Source: Candidatus Poribacteria bacterium | GTDB taxonomy: Bacteria > Poribacteria > WGA-4E > WGA-3G | Direction: 5' to 3' | NCBI GenBank assembly: GCA_021295715.1 | Contig: JAGWBV010000023.1 | Span: 1-46,666 of the forward strand | DNA length: 46,666 nucleotides | Part shown: piece by piece, positions 33,361 to 40,555 of the stretch | How the letters are laid out: each line of letters opens with the position of its first letter | How positions within the stretch are numbered: position 1 is the first letter of the stretch | Notes under the pieces: model-generated | Told to the model about the DNA's origin: nothing | The model's database searches: none | Seen by the model: only the letters and a program-made list of their open reading frames with translations | Translations under genes and position numbers: made by a program

Positions 33361-33707
33361 TGGAAAAAGACACACTCGAAACCATCGCCCAACGTTTGGA
33401 TCGGTTGGAGAAGATGATGACCGAGGTAAATCAGACGCTTTCTTGGATCGTTGAGAAAGTGGTACCAGATATTCCGAAAGACCGCGAAGCTGCCGCTACG
33501 CTGAGGGGAGCTGAAGCACTAAAAAACGACAAGCGGGATGCCCATCGCGCCAAGGAAGCCTTGGACAGAATATTTGAAAAAATGGGAATTCCACCTGATT
33601 TTGAACTCAGACCTCTTAAGGAAGTTCGTAAGAGTATGGTCGAAAGCGGCATCCGACCGGAGGACAACGAGTTCAGTCGCGCAATTATCGCTGAGCGAGA
33701 GAAATAG
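33361..33707 (+). CDS. Probable antitoxin of a PIN-domain pair
   Basis: A 115-residue charged, mostly helical protein. Residues 5 to about 35 could form a coiled coil (RLDRLEKMMTEVNQTLSWIVEKV). No recognised DNA-binding motif is seen. It ends 2 bp before the GTG start of a PIN-domain gene, the usual layout of type II toxin-antitoxin pairs, so the antitoxin role rests on position. AGGAGGG precedes the ATG. The gene lies between 15-bp inverted repeats (33294-33308 and 34286-34300). Confidence 0.75.
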
Positions 33708-33709
33708 CC

Positions 33710-34207
33710 GTGTACTATTTCTACTTTGACGCTAGCGCACTTGCCAAGCGATATATTGAAGAAATTGGTAGTGATAAAATTGATTTTCTTTTTGCAAATC
33801 TCTCTTTGACGCATCTGCAGTGCTTGGTAATCGGGGCGATGGAAGTATTTTGGATCTGTGTTCGTAAAAAGAATGATGGTCGCATCACTGCGGATCAGTT
33901 TACTCAGGCTACTGGACACTTAGAATTTGAGGTAATTAACACCCAATCCGATTTCAAAACTATTCCGATTCCGGATTCGCTTGTTTGGGACTCAATGGAT
34001 TTGATTGAAACTCATTCGCTCAATAGTGTTGATGCAATCGTCTTGCGTTCTGCCTTGAACGTTGCAGCAGAACTCCGCCGCGCAGGCGATACATTGGTAC
34101 TTGTTGCATCAGATCAACGTCTTCTCAGAGCCGCTCGCGCTGAGGGATTGCAAGTTTTTAACCCAGAAATAGATTCACAAAAAATACTCACAGATTGGAT
34201 AAGTTAA
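33710..34207 (+). CDS. PIN-domain ribonuclease (probable VapC-type toxin)
   Basis: A 165-residue PIN-domain protein. The acidic residues that hold the catalytic metal are present: Asp7 (YFDASALAKRY), Glu45 (GAMEVFW), Asp108 (NSVDAIVL) and Asp135 (LVASDQRLLRAA). VapC toxins cleave RNA such as tRNA, but the target here is unknown. It starts at GTG 33710, 2 bp after the partner gene. Its last about 26 codons are repeated in diverged form at 36737-36817, in front of the oxidoreductase. Confidence 0.9.
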   Translation: MYYFYFDASALAKRYIEEIGSDKIDFLFANLSLTHLQCLVIGAMEVFWICVRKKNDGRITADQFTQATGHLEFEVINTQSDFKTIPIPDSLVWDSMDLIETHSLNSVDAIVLRSALNVAAELRRAGDTLVLVASDQRLLRAARAEGLQVFNPEIDSQKILTDWIS

Positions 34208-34247
34208 CAGAATGGAAACAAAAATTGGTATCGGCATCATCAGTTTG
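34127..34247. repeat. Border repeat, copy 1 (PIN tail plus oxidoreductase start)
   Basis: About 121 bp at a constant offset of 2,610 bp from 36737-36857. By eye about 12 mismatches are seen, all in the PIN-tail part; the 36 bp from the ATG to the break are identical. Confidence 0.85.
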
Positions 34248-34289
34248 CGCACGTATTGGAAACCCAATCTAAAAAATTCTGCTACTTAA
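34212..34289 (+). pseudogene. Truncated start of a Gfo/Idh/MocA oxidoreductase gene
   Basis: ATG 34212 begins METKIGIGIIS, the same eleven residues as the intact oxidoreductase at 36822. The frame then leaves the homology and stops after 25 residues (TAA 34287-34289). It is a 5' remnant created at a recombination border, 4 bp after the PIN gene. Confidence 0.8.
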
Positions 34290-34300
34290 CGTGAGTTTGA
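34286..34300. repeat. 15-bp inverted copy flanking the toxin-antitoxin unit
   Basis: TTAACGTGAGTTTGA is the exact reverse complement of 33294-33308. The two enclose the leader, antitoxin, PIN gene and truncated oxidoreductase start (about 1 kb). The rest of 34301-34440 holds no gene. Confidence 0.65.
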
Positions 34301-34440
34301 CATAAAAATCTACCTTTAGATCGGATCGAACAGAAGAAAATAGAACACTACCTATCCAAAAAACTTTGACCCTCCTGTCAATATCTCATTTTAGTCAGGG
34401 GTCTATGGTAAAACCTATAAATAAGTGGACATCTTTGTAG

Positions 34441-34492
34441 CATAAACTTTTAGTTTGTGTCATTTCGGAAGAGATAAAGGAATTTTGCGATA
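34441..34492 (+). promoter_or_regulatory. Conserved 52-bp leader before the hydrolase-like pair
   Basis: CATAAACTTTTAGTTTGTG followed by CATTTCGGAAGAGATAAAGG, ending at ATG 34493. It matches the leader at 33309-33360 in sequence and in spacing to the start codon. Confidence 0.6.
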
Positions 34493-35566
34493 ATGGCAGA
34501 CTTTTACACAATTGAGAAGCAGGACGGGCGTTGGTGGTTCATCACACCCGACGGCGCGCGGTTCTGGTCCATCGGCATGAACCATATCGACTCGGCTGCG
34601 TTGCGATATGTAGAGTCGGACGGCGTGTGGGAACGCGAGTTCGGCAACAGTCAAGAACAGTGGTTACGCACGGTCGCTGATGATCTGCGTGATTGGGGTT
34701 TTAACACGATTGGCTGGACCCAGGAAGTCGTAATTATCACTCCAGGCTACCACCGCCATTCGCGACCCTTCACCTATGAGGAATACCAGTGGGCAGATAT
34801 GCCTTACTGCCACCTACTACCTTTCACCGAGGCACATCAGTGGCAGGTTGAGGTCCGTATGCCCGATCTGACGAGTTCCGACTTCGAGGAGTGGTGCGAC
34901 TACGTCGCCCGCGATGAGTGTGTACGCTTGCGCGACGATCCCAAGCTTATTGGCTATTTCTACTGCGATTGTCCTCAGTGGGTGCACACCTCTCCTGACA
35001 CGCAGTGGCGTGGGTCGTTAGTCGATCCAGAGTTGCTCGAATCGGAGGCAGGACGCCGCGAACTCTCTGTCATTGCTGAACGCTACTACAGGATCACGCA
35101 TGACGCTATCCGCCGTTACGATCCGAATCACCTGATCTTGGGGGACCGATGGGAGGCAAACGCAGTGCTTCCTGAGGAGGTGGTCCGTGCGGCACTGCCC
35201 TACGTCGATGTACTCAGTTTTCAATGTTTTGGGACAGTAGAGAATATCGCCACGAAGATGCGACACTGGGCAGACTTCGCAGACCGACCGGTTCTGCTGG
35301 CTGACGCGGCGGGGCATATACGCGCCCATAGCGACACCAGTTGGCCCCCCACCGCAGACCGCTTGCACGATACAGACCACTATCGTCAAGTGATGGACGC
35401 GCTCGGGGATATCCCGCAATGCATCGGATATCATCTATGTGGGGCATACCTTAAGAACAACGCGCGCATGTGCGGATTTCGAGACCCGGCAAACAATCAA
35501 ATTAACGAGACGGTGGCTGGTATTCGCGCCGTCAACGCCGAAAGGCAGCGGAGACAAAACCCATGA
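34493..35566 (+). CDS. Glycoside hydrolase-like TIM-barrel protein (GH50-like), paralogue 1
   Basis: A 357-residue protein. It opens with GRWWFITPDGARFWSIGMN, a start common in beta-agarase (GH50-like) and related clan-A barrels, and keeps the helix/strand ERYYRITHDAIRRYDPNHLILG (197-217). The two places where such enzymes carry catalytic Glu are altered: GYFYCDCPQW (154-163) instead of a motif ending in N-E, and RPVLLADAAG (265-274) instead of VL-x-E. It may use other residues or be a non-catalytic sugar-binding barrel. No signal peptide is seen. Its last 4 bp overlap the next gene (ATGA). By eye it is more GC-rich than its neighbours. Confidence 0.75.
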   Translation: MADFYTIEKQDGRWWFITPDGARFWSIGMNHIDSAALRYVESDGVWEREFGNSQEQWLRTVADDLRDWGFNTIGWTQEVVIITPGYHRHSRPFTYEEYQWADMPYCHLLPFTEAHQWQVEVRMPDLTSSDFEEWCDYVARDECVRLRDDPKLIGYFYCDCPQWVHTSPDTQWRGSLVDPELLESEAGRRELSVIAERYYRITHDAIRRYDPNHLILGDRWEANAVLPEEVVRAALPYVDVLSFQCFGTVENIATKMRHWADFADRPVLLADAAGHIRAHSDTSWPPTADRLHDTDHYRQVMDALGDIPQCIGYHLCGAYLKNNARMCGFRDPANNQINETVAGIRAVNAERQRRQNP

Positions 35567-36738
35567 CACATACACTTGATGCGTACGGCGGCACAACCCA
35601 ACTCAGGGGAAAAAGCACCGGTTGGTTTCATCTGGAGAAACTGAACGGACGCAGATGGTTCATCACACCTGAGGGCAACGCCTTTTTCCCGGTGTCGCTG
35701 TCTCATCTCTACACCGGCAACAGTCAGCCAACCGTGCGAAAACTCTATAACGGGGACAAGGATACGTGGATTGAAAATTGGTTCGCTCAAATGCGAGCAC
35801 TCGGATTTAACTGCGCACTCGCAGGCGCGACGAGTCAGTGTCGGGATCCTAAGGGCTATGTGGAGGTCGAGAAGGTGGAAGCACTGTTTCGCCGTGAATC
35901 TTTCCCATACGCTGCCGGACTTTTCCTGATCCCTCACCCCAACGAACTACCGAAAAGTCAGGAACGCCCGGATATCTTCGCCGCCGCTTATCAGGAGTGG
36001 GTAGAGGCGTTAGTCGCCGATGTTTGCTCGCGGTACGTCAATGATCCGATGATGATGGGATACTACTACGGTTTCGGGACCTTCATCAGACCGGGGAGTT
36101 GGATCGATGCAATACCCTCGCTCGACAGTGAAGCACCAGAGCAGGAGAATATCCGAAAAATGGCAGTCCACCTGTACCGTATGGCACACGATGCGATACG
36201 TCGGCATGACCCCAACCACCTGATTCTCGGACCTTATGTCAAGGAGCAGTCCTTCGACTTGGAAACGTGGAAGGCTTTGACGCCTTATGTTGACATGCTT
36301 TCGCCTCAGCACTTCAACCGCAACATCAGTTTTGCCGAACAGAGTGCCGCAACAGGCAGATCCGTGTTGGTTTCTGATGAGGAATCGGGTCATATTTTCG
36401 ATGCGCCACGCCAGAATCCGCGCAGTGTGACGTCCGAGCACAAGGGACGCATCTACAGCTTGCTGCTTGACCGCCATTTGCGAGACTCGAACGTGTGCGG
36501 CATCAATTTTTGCGCGACGCTGTACGACCTTGACGATGGTCCGTTGATGGACATGGCGGGCATGATGGAGGGCTTGTACGACTGGGACGGTAACCCTAAA
36601 CCCGGTCTGGTGGACGCCGTAAGGGACGCCAACAAGGAAATCTATGGACGCGCAACAGAGCCTTGTGGTTCTGCTCTCGACGAGTTGGATGAAAAGTTGT
36701 GTCGCACCAGAGATAAAGTCCACGAACACATTCGTTAG
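35563..36738 (+). CDS. Glycoside hydrolase-like TIM-barrel protein, paralogue 2
   Basis: A 391-residue relative of the preceding protein. Shared segments include RRWFITPEGNAFFPVS (30-45), GFNCALAGAT, YRMAHDAIRRHDPNHLILG (205-223) and PYVDMLSPQHF. The catalytic positions again differ from GH50: MMGYYYGFGTF (164-174) and VLVSDEESGH (268-277); the latter keeps acidic residues. The start overlaps the upstream stop by 4 bp, so the two are made together and may form a heteromer. The stop codon falls 2 bp into, or directly at, the border repeat at 36737, so the C-terminus may have been set by the recombination. Confidence 0.75.
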   Translation: MTHTLDAYGGTTQLRGKSTGWFHLEKLNGRRWFITPEGNAFFPVSLSHLYTGNSQPTVRKLYNGDKDTWIENWFAQMRALGFNCALAGATSQCRDPKGYVEVEKVEALFRRESFPYAAGLFLIPHPNELPKSQERPDIFAAAYQEWVEALVADVCSRYVNDPMMMGYYYGFGTFIRPGSWIDAIPSLDSEAPEQENIRKMAVHLYRMAHDAIRRHDPNHLILGPYVKEQSFDLETWKALTPYVDMLSPQHFNRNISFAEQSAATGRSVLVSDEESGHIFDAPRQNPRSVTSEHKGRIYSLLLDRHLRDSNVCGINFCATLYDLDDGPLMDMAGMMEGLYDWDGNPKPGLVDAVRDANKEIYGRATEPCGSALDELDEKLCRTRDKVHEHIR

Positions 36739-36817
36739 AGCCGCTCGCACAGAGGGATTGCAAATTTTTAACCCAGAGATAGATTCACAACAGACACTTG
36801 TAGATTGGATAAGTTAA
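36737..36817 (+). pseudogene. Remnant of a PIN-domain gene (C-terminal end)
   Basis: Read in frame this encodes RAARTEGLQIFNPEIDSQ and then QTLVDWIS before a TAA stop at 36815-36817. It matches the last 26 residues of the PIN protein at 33710-34207 with a few substitutions. No start or catalytic part remains. Confidence 0.8.
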
Positions 36818-36857
36818 TAGTATGGAAACAAAAATTGGTATCGGCATCATCAGTTTT
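36737..36857. repeat. Border repeat, copy 2
   Basis: The partner of 34127-34247. It runs from the end of the second hydrolase-like gene into the first twelve codons of the intact oxidoreductase. Confidence 0.85.
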
Positions 36858-37874
36858 GCACATGGACACGCCAACGCCTACTGCAACCAGATGCAGACGT
36901 TTGACGATGTTGAACTCATCGCGTGTTGGGACGATAACGTTGAACGCGGGGAAGCCGCCGCAACACAATACGGCATGCGTTACTCGCCGCACCTTGAAGA
37001 TGTCATCAACCACCCAGATATTCACGCCGTTATCGTGACGTGTGAGACGAATCGGCACGCCGAGATGGTGGTCGCCGCCGCGTCGGAGGGAAAGGATATC
37101 CTCTGCCAAAAACCGATGGCACTCACGTTGGAAGATTGCGATCGCATCGCCGAGGTTGTCGAGAAAACAGGTGTAAAATTTATGATGGGGCATCAGATGC
37201 GGCGCGATCCAGCGAACATCGCCATGAAAGAGATCATTGACAGCGGTGTTCTCGGTAAAATCGGTGTGCTCCGCCGCCGACACTGCATCAATGCCTTGTT
37301 CAGTGAAGCCTTCGTAACAGGACCCAGTCGTTGGCACATCGATCCAGAGAAGAATATGGGGATGTTCATGGACGATGCCTCTCACGCAACCGATTTTATC
37401 CACTGGATGCTCGGTAAACCGACGAGTGTTATCGCCGAGATTGATAACATCTTGACGGATGTCGCACCAGATGACACCGGGTTGGCTGTCTATCGGTTTG
37501 CGGATGGTGAAATGGCGATTCTGCTGAATACATCTGTGACACTCGCCGGTGAGAATACGACCGAAATCTATGGCGATGAAGGTGTCGTCATTCAGAACTA
37601 TGGCGATGCACCATCGTGCAATATCCCGCGTCCCGTGGATGCTGTTGCACTTAAGTTGTATACGCGAGATGAACCCTCGTGGAAGGATCTGGGTATCCCA
37701 ATCCCAGATGGGCACGGAGAACGGATTGGCGGCGTGCCTCGACCCTTTATTGACTGCCTGAAGAACGGAACGGAACCCGATGTTACAGTGGAGGATGGAC
37801 GGGTTTCAGTAGAGATGATTTTGGGAGCGTATCGTTCTGCACAGGAAGGACGGCGCGTTACATTTCCTTTGTAA
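36822..37874 (+). CDS. Gfo/Idh/MocA family oxidoreductase
   Basis: A 350-residue NAD(P)-dependent sugar or inositol dehydrogenase-like protein. The N-terminal Rossmann strand (IGIGIISFAHGHA) has a modified glycine motif. CQKPMAL carries Lys97, the usual E-K-P site. DDASHATDFIHW contains the His of the catalytic D-x-x-x-H. The substrate is unknown. The ATG follows the PIN remnant by 4 bp, the same spacing as between the PIN gene and the truncated copy at 34212, so the gene once stood directly behind a PIN gene. Only a weak ribosome binding site is seen. It converges on the SDR gene. Confidence 0.93.
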   Translation: METKIGIGIISFAHGHANAYCNQMQTFDDVELIACWDDNVERGEAAATQYGMRYSPHLEDVINHPDIHAVIVTCETNRHAEMVVAAASEGKDILCQKPMALTLEDCDRIAEVVEKTGVKFMMGHQMRRDPANIAMKEIIDSGVLGKIGVLRRRHCINALFSEAFVTGPSRWHIDPEKNMGMFMDDASHATDFIHWMLGKPTSVIAEIDNILTDVAPDDTGLAVYRFADGEMAILLNTSVTLAGENTTEIYGDEGVVIQNYGDAPSCNIPRPVDAVALKLYTRDEPSWKDLGIPIPDGHGERIGGVPRPFIDCLKNGTEPDVTVEDGRVSVEMILGAYRSAQEGRRVTFPL

Positions 37875-37933
37875 AAAATATTGGGTTTATAGTGAATCGA
37901 AAAAATAAATGGACGTTCACCCCTCCCGGGTAG

Positions 37934-37992
37934 GTGCGGTTTCCCAACCGCATCGGTGTGGAGTGTCCAATTAATTCTAAACTTTACTATAA
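37934..37992. repeat. Palindromic intergenic repeat with AT-rich tail
   Basis: GGTGCGGTT / AACCGCATC around a 4-nt loop (37934-37955), then CAATTAAT and ACTTTACTATAAT (37980-37992). It is the second full copy of the element at 58-103. It lies between two convergent genes, where the hairpin could act as a terminator. Confidence 0.7.
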
Positions 37993-38002
37993 TACTTGGT
38001 CA

Positions 38003-38737
38003 TTACGGACTATTTCGACGCATGATGCTCAAAATCTGACCCGTCATGCCGCTTGCAGGCGGTTGTGCCGCGAGAAACAGTGCCGAGGCCACAACCTGCT
38101 CCGGCTCTTTCCACGGATCACTTTCTGCCCTGAAGGTGTCCGAATTCTCCCAAGCGGGTTTTGAGAGTTCCGTTCTCACGGGACCGGGGATGAGAACGTT
38201 CGCGATAATGCCATCTTTCCAGACCTCTTCAGCAATCGATTGGGTCAACCCGTGCAACGCCGCTTTCGACGCACAGTAGACGCTCAGGTTTGAACGTCCC
38301 ACCTGTCCCATACCGGAGCCGACGTTAATAATATTTCCGCTTCCCTGCCGTTGCATGATTGGTAAAGCCGCACGACAGCAACGCACAACACCCATAACAT
38401 TAATCTGCCACCCCTGTTCCCATTCCTCGGCTGTACTCTCCAAAAATGGACCTCGTGGATTGATACCAGCGTTATTGACGAGGATGTCTATCCGTCCGAA
38501 CCGATCTACAGTTTTCTGAACGAGGTTTTCCACTTCTGTCTGGATACGCAAGTCGGTTGGTACAGTGAGGACTTCACCACCCTGATTCGTTATTTCTGCG
38601 GCGACTTCATCAAGTTGTTCGGTGTTTCGCGCGGCGATGACAATCCGTGCGCCTTCAGCGGCATAGGCGGTAGCAATGGCTCTGCCGATGCCGCGTCCGC
38701 CACCCGTGATAATAGCGACTTTCTCTTTCAGTTGCAT
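38003..38737 (-). CDS. Short-chain dehydrogenase/reductase (SDR)
   Basis: A 244-residue classical SDR. The cofactor motif TGGGRGIG (11-18), NNAG (88-91), Ser141 and the catalytic YCASK (Tyr154, Lys158) are intact. It resembles 3-oxoacyl-ACP reductase/gluconate dehydrogenase-type enzymes; the substrate is not evident. The C-terminus TGQILSIMRRNSP departs from the usual TGQ-x-(I/L)-x-VDGG ending. ATG 38737 is used because AAAGGGA lies 8 nt upstream and TGGGRGIG is then at its normal position; the longer frame to 38920 runs through a repeat. Confidence 0.95.
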   Translation of the reverse strand: MQLKEKVAIITGGGRGIGRAIATAYAAEGARIVIAARNTEQLDEVAAEITNQGGEVLTVPTDLRIQTEVENLVQKTVDRFGRIDILVNNAGINPRGPFLESTAEEWEQGWQINVMGVVRCCRAALPIMQRQGSGNIINVGSGMGQVGRSNLSVYCASKAALHGLTQSIAEEVWKDGIIANVLIPGPVRTELSKPAWENSDTFRAESDPWKEPEQVVASALFLAAQPPASGMTGQILSIMRRNSP

Positions 38738-38783
38738 GATTGATTCCCTTTGAGGATATAGGTTCAACTTAAGGGCATAGTGC

Positions 38784-38886
38784 GTAGGTTGGGTTGAACG
38801 GGACACTAAGAAAATGGCACAGGGAGGATAACTTTTAAGGTTCGTATGGACACTTGACAGCATAAAGATAAAAGTGAAACCCAACG
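38784..38886. repeat. About 100-bp inverted-end repeat (GTTGGGTT...AACCCAAC)
   Basis: It starts CGTAGGTTGGGTTGAACGG and ends AAGTGAAACCCAACG, as at 23878-23976. It lies upstream of the SDR gene. Confidence 0.65.
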
Positions 38887-38950
38887 TGTCCTGAAAATCC
38901 TTAAATCCTGATTCAGACAATTAACATCGCACATTACCGATTGATATAGA

Positions 38951-39766
38951 TTACTTTGAACGGTGCCACATATTAATTAAGCGTACGAGCTGTCCTCGGC
39001 TTGCCTTGATTTTTCGCTCTAAATCTTTAGCGAGAGTTGTCAGCAGATCCGTCCCCATCTTTTTAGCGGTTTCTACCTGTTGTTTCAGTTGATAGGTGCG
39101 TCCCGCCTTGAGTCGGTTTATCTCAAATCGCAATTGACTCGCGGCTCGATTAAGCCTTCGCAGCTCTGTTTGTAGTGCTTTTTGTTTCTCGGTAGCAGTT
39201 TTTTCTCGGACGTGTAGTTCTGTTTCGCCCAGACTTAGCCGCTCTAAGGTCTCAATGTCTTGTTCGTTATAGGCTCGGTTAATGAGCGGCATGAGTTGTT
39301 TTCGTCGTTCCGACGTTTTGGCATCTATAGCCTTGTCTGGATGGTGCCGTTTGGCGAGTTTGCGGTAGAGGTCTTGTAGGTGCTTCGCTTTGGTATCAGG
39401 AAGTTTGTCCTCTATAGGCGTTGGTTCTGATTCATTTACCGCCTCGTATGCGTTGACACGTGCGCGACTCGCCCTGAAACACGATTCCACCCGTGCTTCT
39501 ATCTCTTCTTCGCTCACGTTTTCTCGGCGAAGTTGTAACCGGAGGCGATACTCCTTCATTTCGAGTTCAACTTTATCAAGTTCGAGATAGTATCGACTGA
39601 TATGCGCAGTGTAGCGTCGCTCGAATACGTCAACTTCTGACTTCAACGTCTCGATTGCGATTGTAAGTTCTTCAACCTGCTTCTGTTTCGCTTCAATATT
39701 CTCTATGAGTCGGGTTGTTTCCTGTTCAGCGACGATGTTGGCGTGAATTAATGCGGCAGGTTTCAT
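38951..39766 (-). CDS. J-domain-like coiled-coil protein
   Basis: A 271-residue protein. Residues 12-95 and 185-262 are long charged helices predicted to form coiled coils. Between them QDLYRKLAKRHHPDKA (131-146) contains the HPD tripeptide (142-144) of J domains, and LMPLINRAYNEQDIETLERL fits the domain's last helix. J domains stimulate the ATPase of Hsp70 (DnaK). The domain is internal, and the Gly/Phe and zinc-finger regions of DnaJ are absent. It may recruit DnaK to a specific partner; this is inference. It lies downstream of the IF-1 gene on the same strand. Confidence 0.8.
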   Translation of the reverse strand: MKPAALIHANIVAEQETTRLIENIEAKQKQVEELTIAIETLKSEVDVFERRYTAHISRYYLELDKVELEMKEYRLRLQLRRENVSEEEIEARVESCFRASRARVNAYEAVNESEPTPIEDKLPDTKAKHLQDLYRKLAKRHHPDKAIDAKTSERRKQLMPLINRAYNEQDIETLERLSLGETELHVREKTATEKQKALQTELRRLNRAASQLRFEINRLKAGRTYQLKQQVETAKKMGTDLLTTLAKDLERKIKASRGQLVRLINMWHRSK

Positions 39767-39848
39767 GGGAATATCCGAAAGCGTGATAAGATCGGTTTTG
39801 CAATACAGGCGTGGTTGCCGGTGTTCGGGCTTACGAAAATTGATGACC

Positions 39849-39872
39849 GGTGCGCGGCGGGAAACCGCGCCG
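39849..39872. repeat. Imperfect palindrome downstream of infA
   Basis: GGTGCGCGG and CCGCGCC face each other across GCGGGAAA-type loop bases. It is a diverged relative of the palindromes at 58 and 37934 and may end infA transcription; no T-run follows on the minus strand. Confidence 0.5.
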
Positions 39873-39888
39873 ACAAGTCTATTTGAAA

Positions 39889-40254
39889 CTACTTTTTCCG
39901 GTAGGTAATACGTCCCCTCGTGAGATCGTAAGGGGAGAGTTCTACAGTCACCTTATCTCCGGGCAAAATCTTGATGAAGAATTTTCGCATTCTGCCGGAG
40001 ATATGTGCGAGAATCTGATGCTTGTTTTCCAATTCCACACGGAACATCGCGTTGGGTAAAGGTTCCACAACGGTGCCTTCAACCTCTATTTTATCGTTTT
40101 TAGGCGGCGTTTGCGTCTCGCCTTCGGCTTGGGCTTCCGTATCCACGTTGACATCAGGATCTCGCCCTTTCTTGGGTTTCGACTTCCGTTTCGGGTTAGG
40201 CCGCCGCGTTTGCGGTCTCCTGGCATTTCTATTTCCTGAGGGTCTGCGATTCAC
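39889..40254 (-). CDS. infA: Translation initiation factor IF-1 with basic N-terminal extension
   Basis: The last 70 residues are a canonical IF-1 S1-type fold ([20 protein letters not shown], then [18 protein letters not shown]), which binds the ribosomal A site during initiation. About 50 extra residues precede it, first Arg/Lys/Pro/Asn-rich ([20 protein letters not shown]) and then acidic. IF-1 is normally about 72 residues. The extension is supported by GTG 40254 with AAGGAG 9 nt upstream, and no ATG or GTG with a ribosome binding site is seen near the normal start. The basic tail may add RNA contacts. Confidence 0.92.
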   Translation of the reverse strand: MNRRPSGNRNARRPQTRRPNPKRKSKPKKGRDPDVNVDTEAQAEGETQTPPKNDKIEVEGTVVEPLPNAMFRVELENKHQILAHISGRMRKFFIKILPGDKVTVELSPYDLTRGRITYRKK

Positions 40255-40349
40255 AGTATAAATCTCCTTTTTGTGATGCGTTAAAGGGTGTGAAGCATAG
40301 ATACTTCACACGTAGTTACAGAGTAAAGTTAAAAATGTTTATCCAAAGC

Positions 40350-40555
40350 ACGTAGTCTGTAATGAAATGGATGGGTCTTTGCGAATCAACACTGGATTTA
40401 GTCTGAGGATAGACTAAATCCGTTCCTTGTATTACATTTCCATTCCTTGTATTACATTTGGGCGTGTGGCATTCCGTGGGGTGTTTCTCCAGATTTAAGA
40501 AAGGCACGCCGAATTCCAAACCCGTTCGTTTAGTCGCAAGGTAAAGTTAAAAATT
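40350..40555. repeat. Dispersed repeat with hairpin and tandem 20-bp units
   Basis: It carries the GTAGTCTGTAATGAAATGGA and CGCAAGGTAAAGTTAAAA landmarks shared with 5926-6020. Inside lie an 11-bp perfect stem GGATTTAGTCT / AGACTAAATCC (40394-40421) and two TTCCTTGTATTACATTT units spaced by 20 bp (40423-40439, 40443-40459). Its right end covers the last codons of the CinA-like gene. Confidence 0.65.

Noticed and set aside
33294-36860. Simple assembly artefact as the only explanation of the duplicated borders
   Set aside because: It cannot be excluded, but the matching leaders at equal spacing, the in-frame divergence of the PIN tail and the intact oxidoreductase fit a biological event at least as well. 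It is kept as the main alternative.
36768-37715. A 315-codon open frame on the minus strand
   Set aside because: It is antisense to the Gfo/Idh/MocA oxidoreductase, which has family motifs and conserved spacing to the PIN remnant.
40423-40459. CRISPR-like repeats
   Set aside because: There are only two 17-bp units with a 3-bp gap, so there is no room for spacers. It is treated as a tandem duplication inside a larger repeat.
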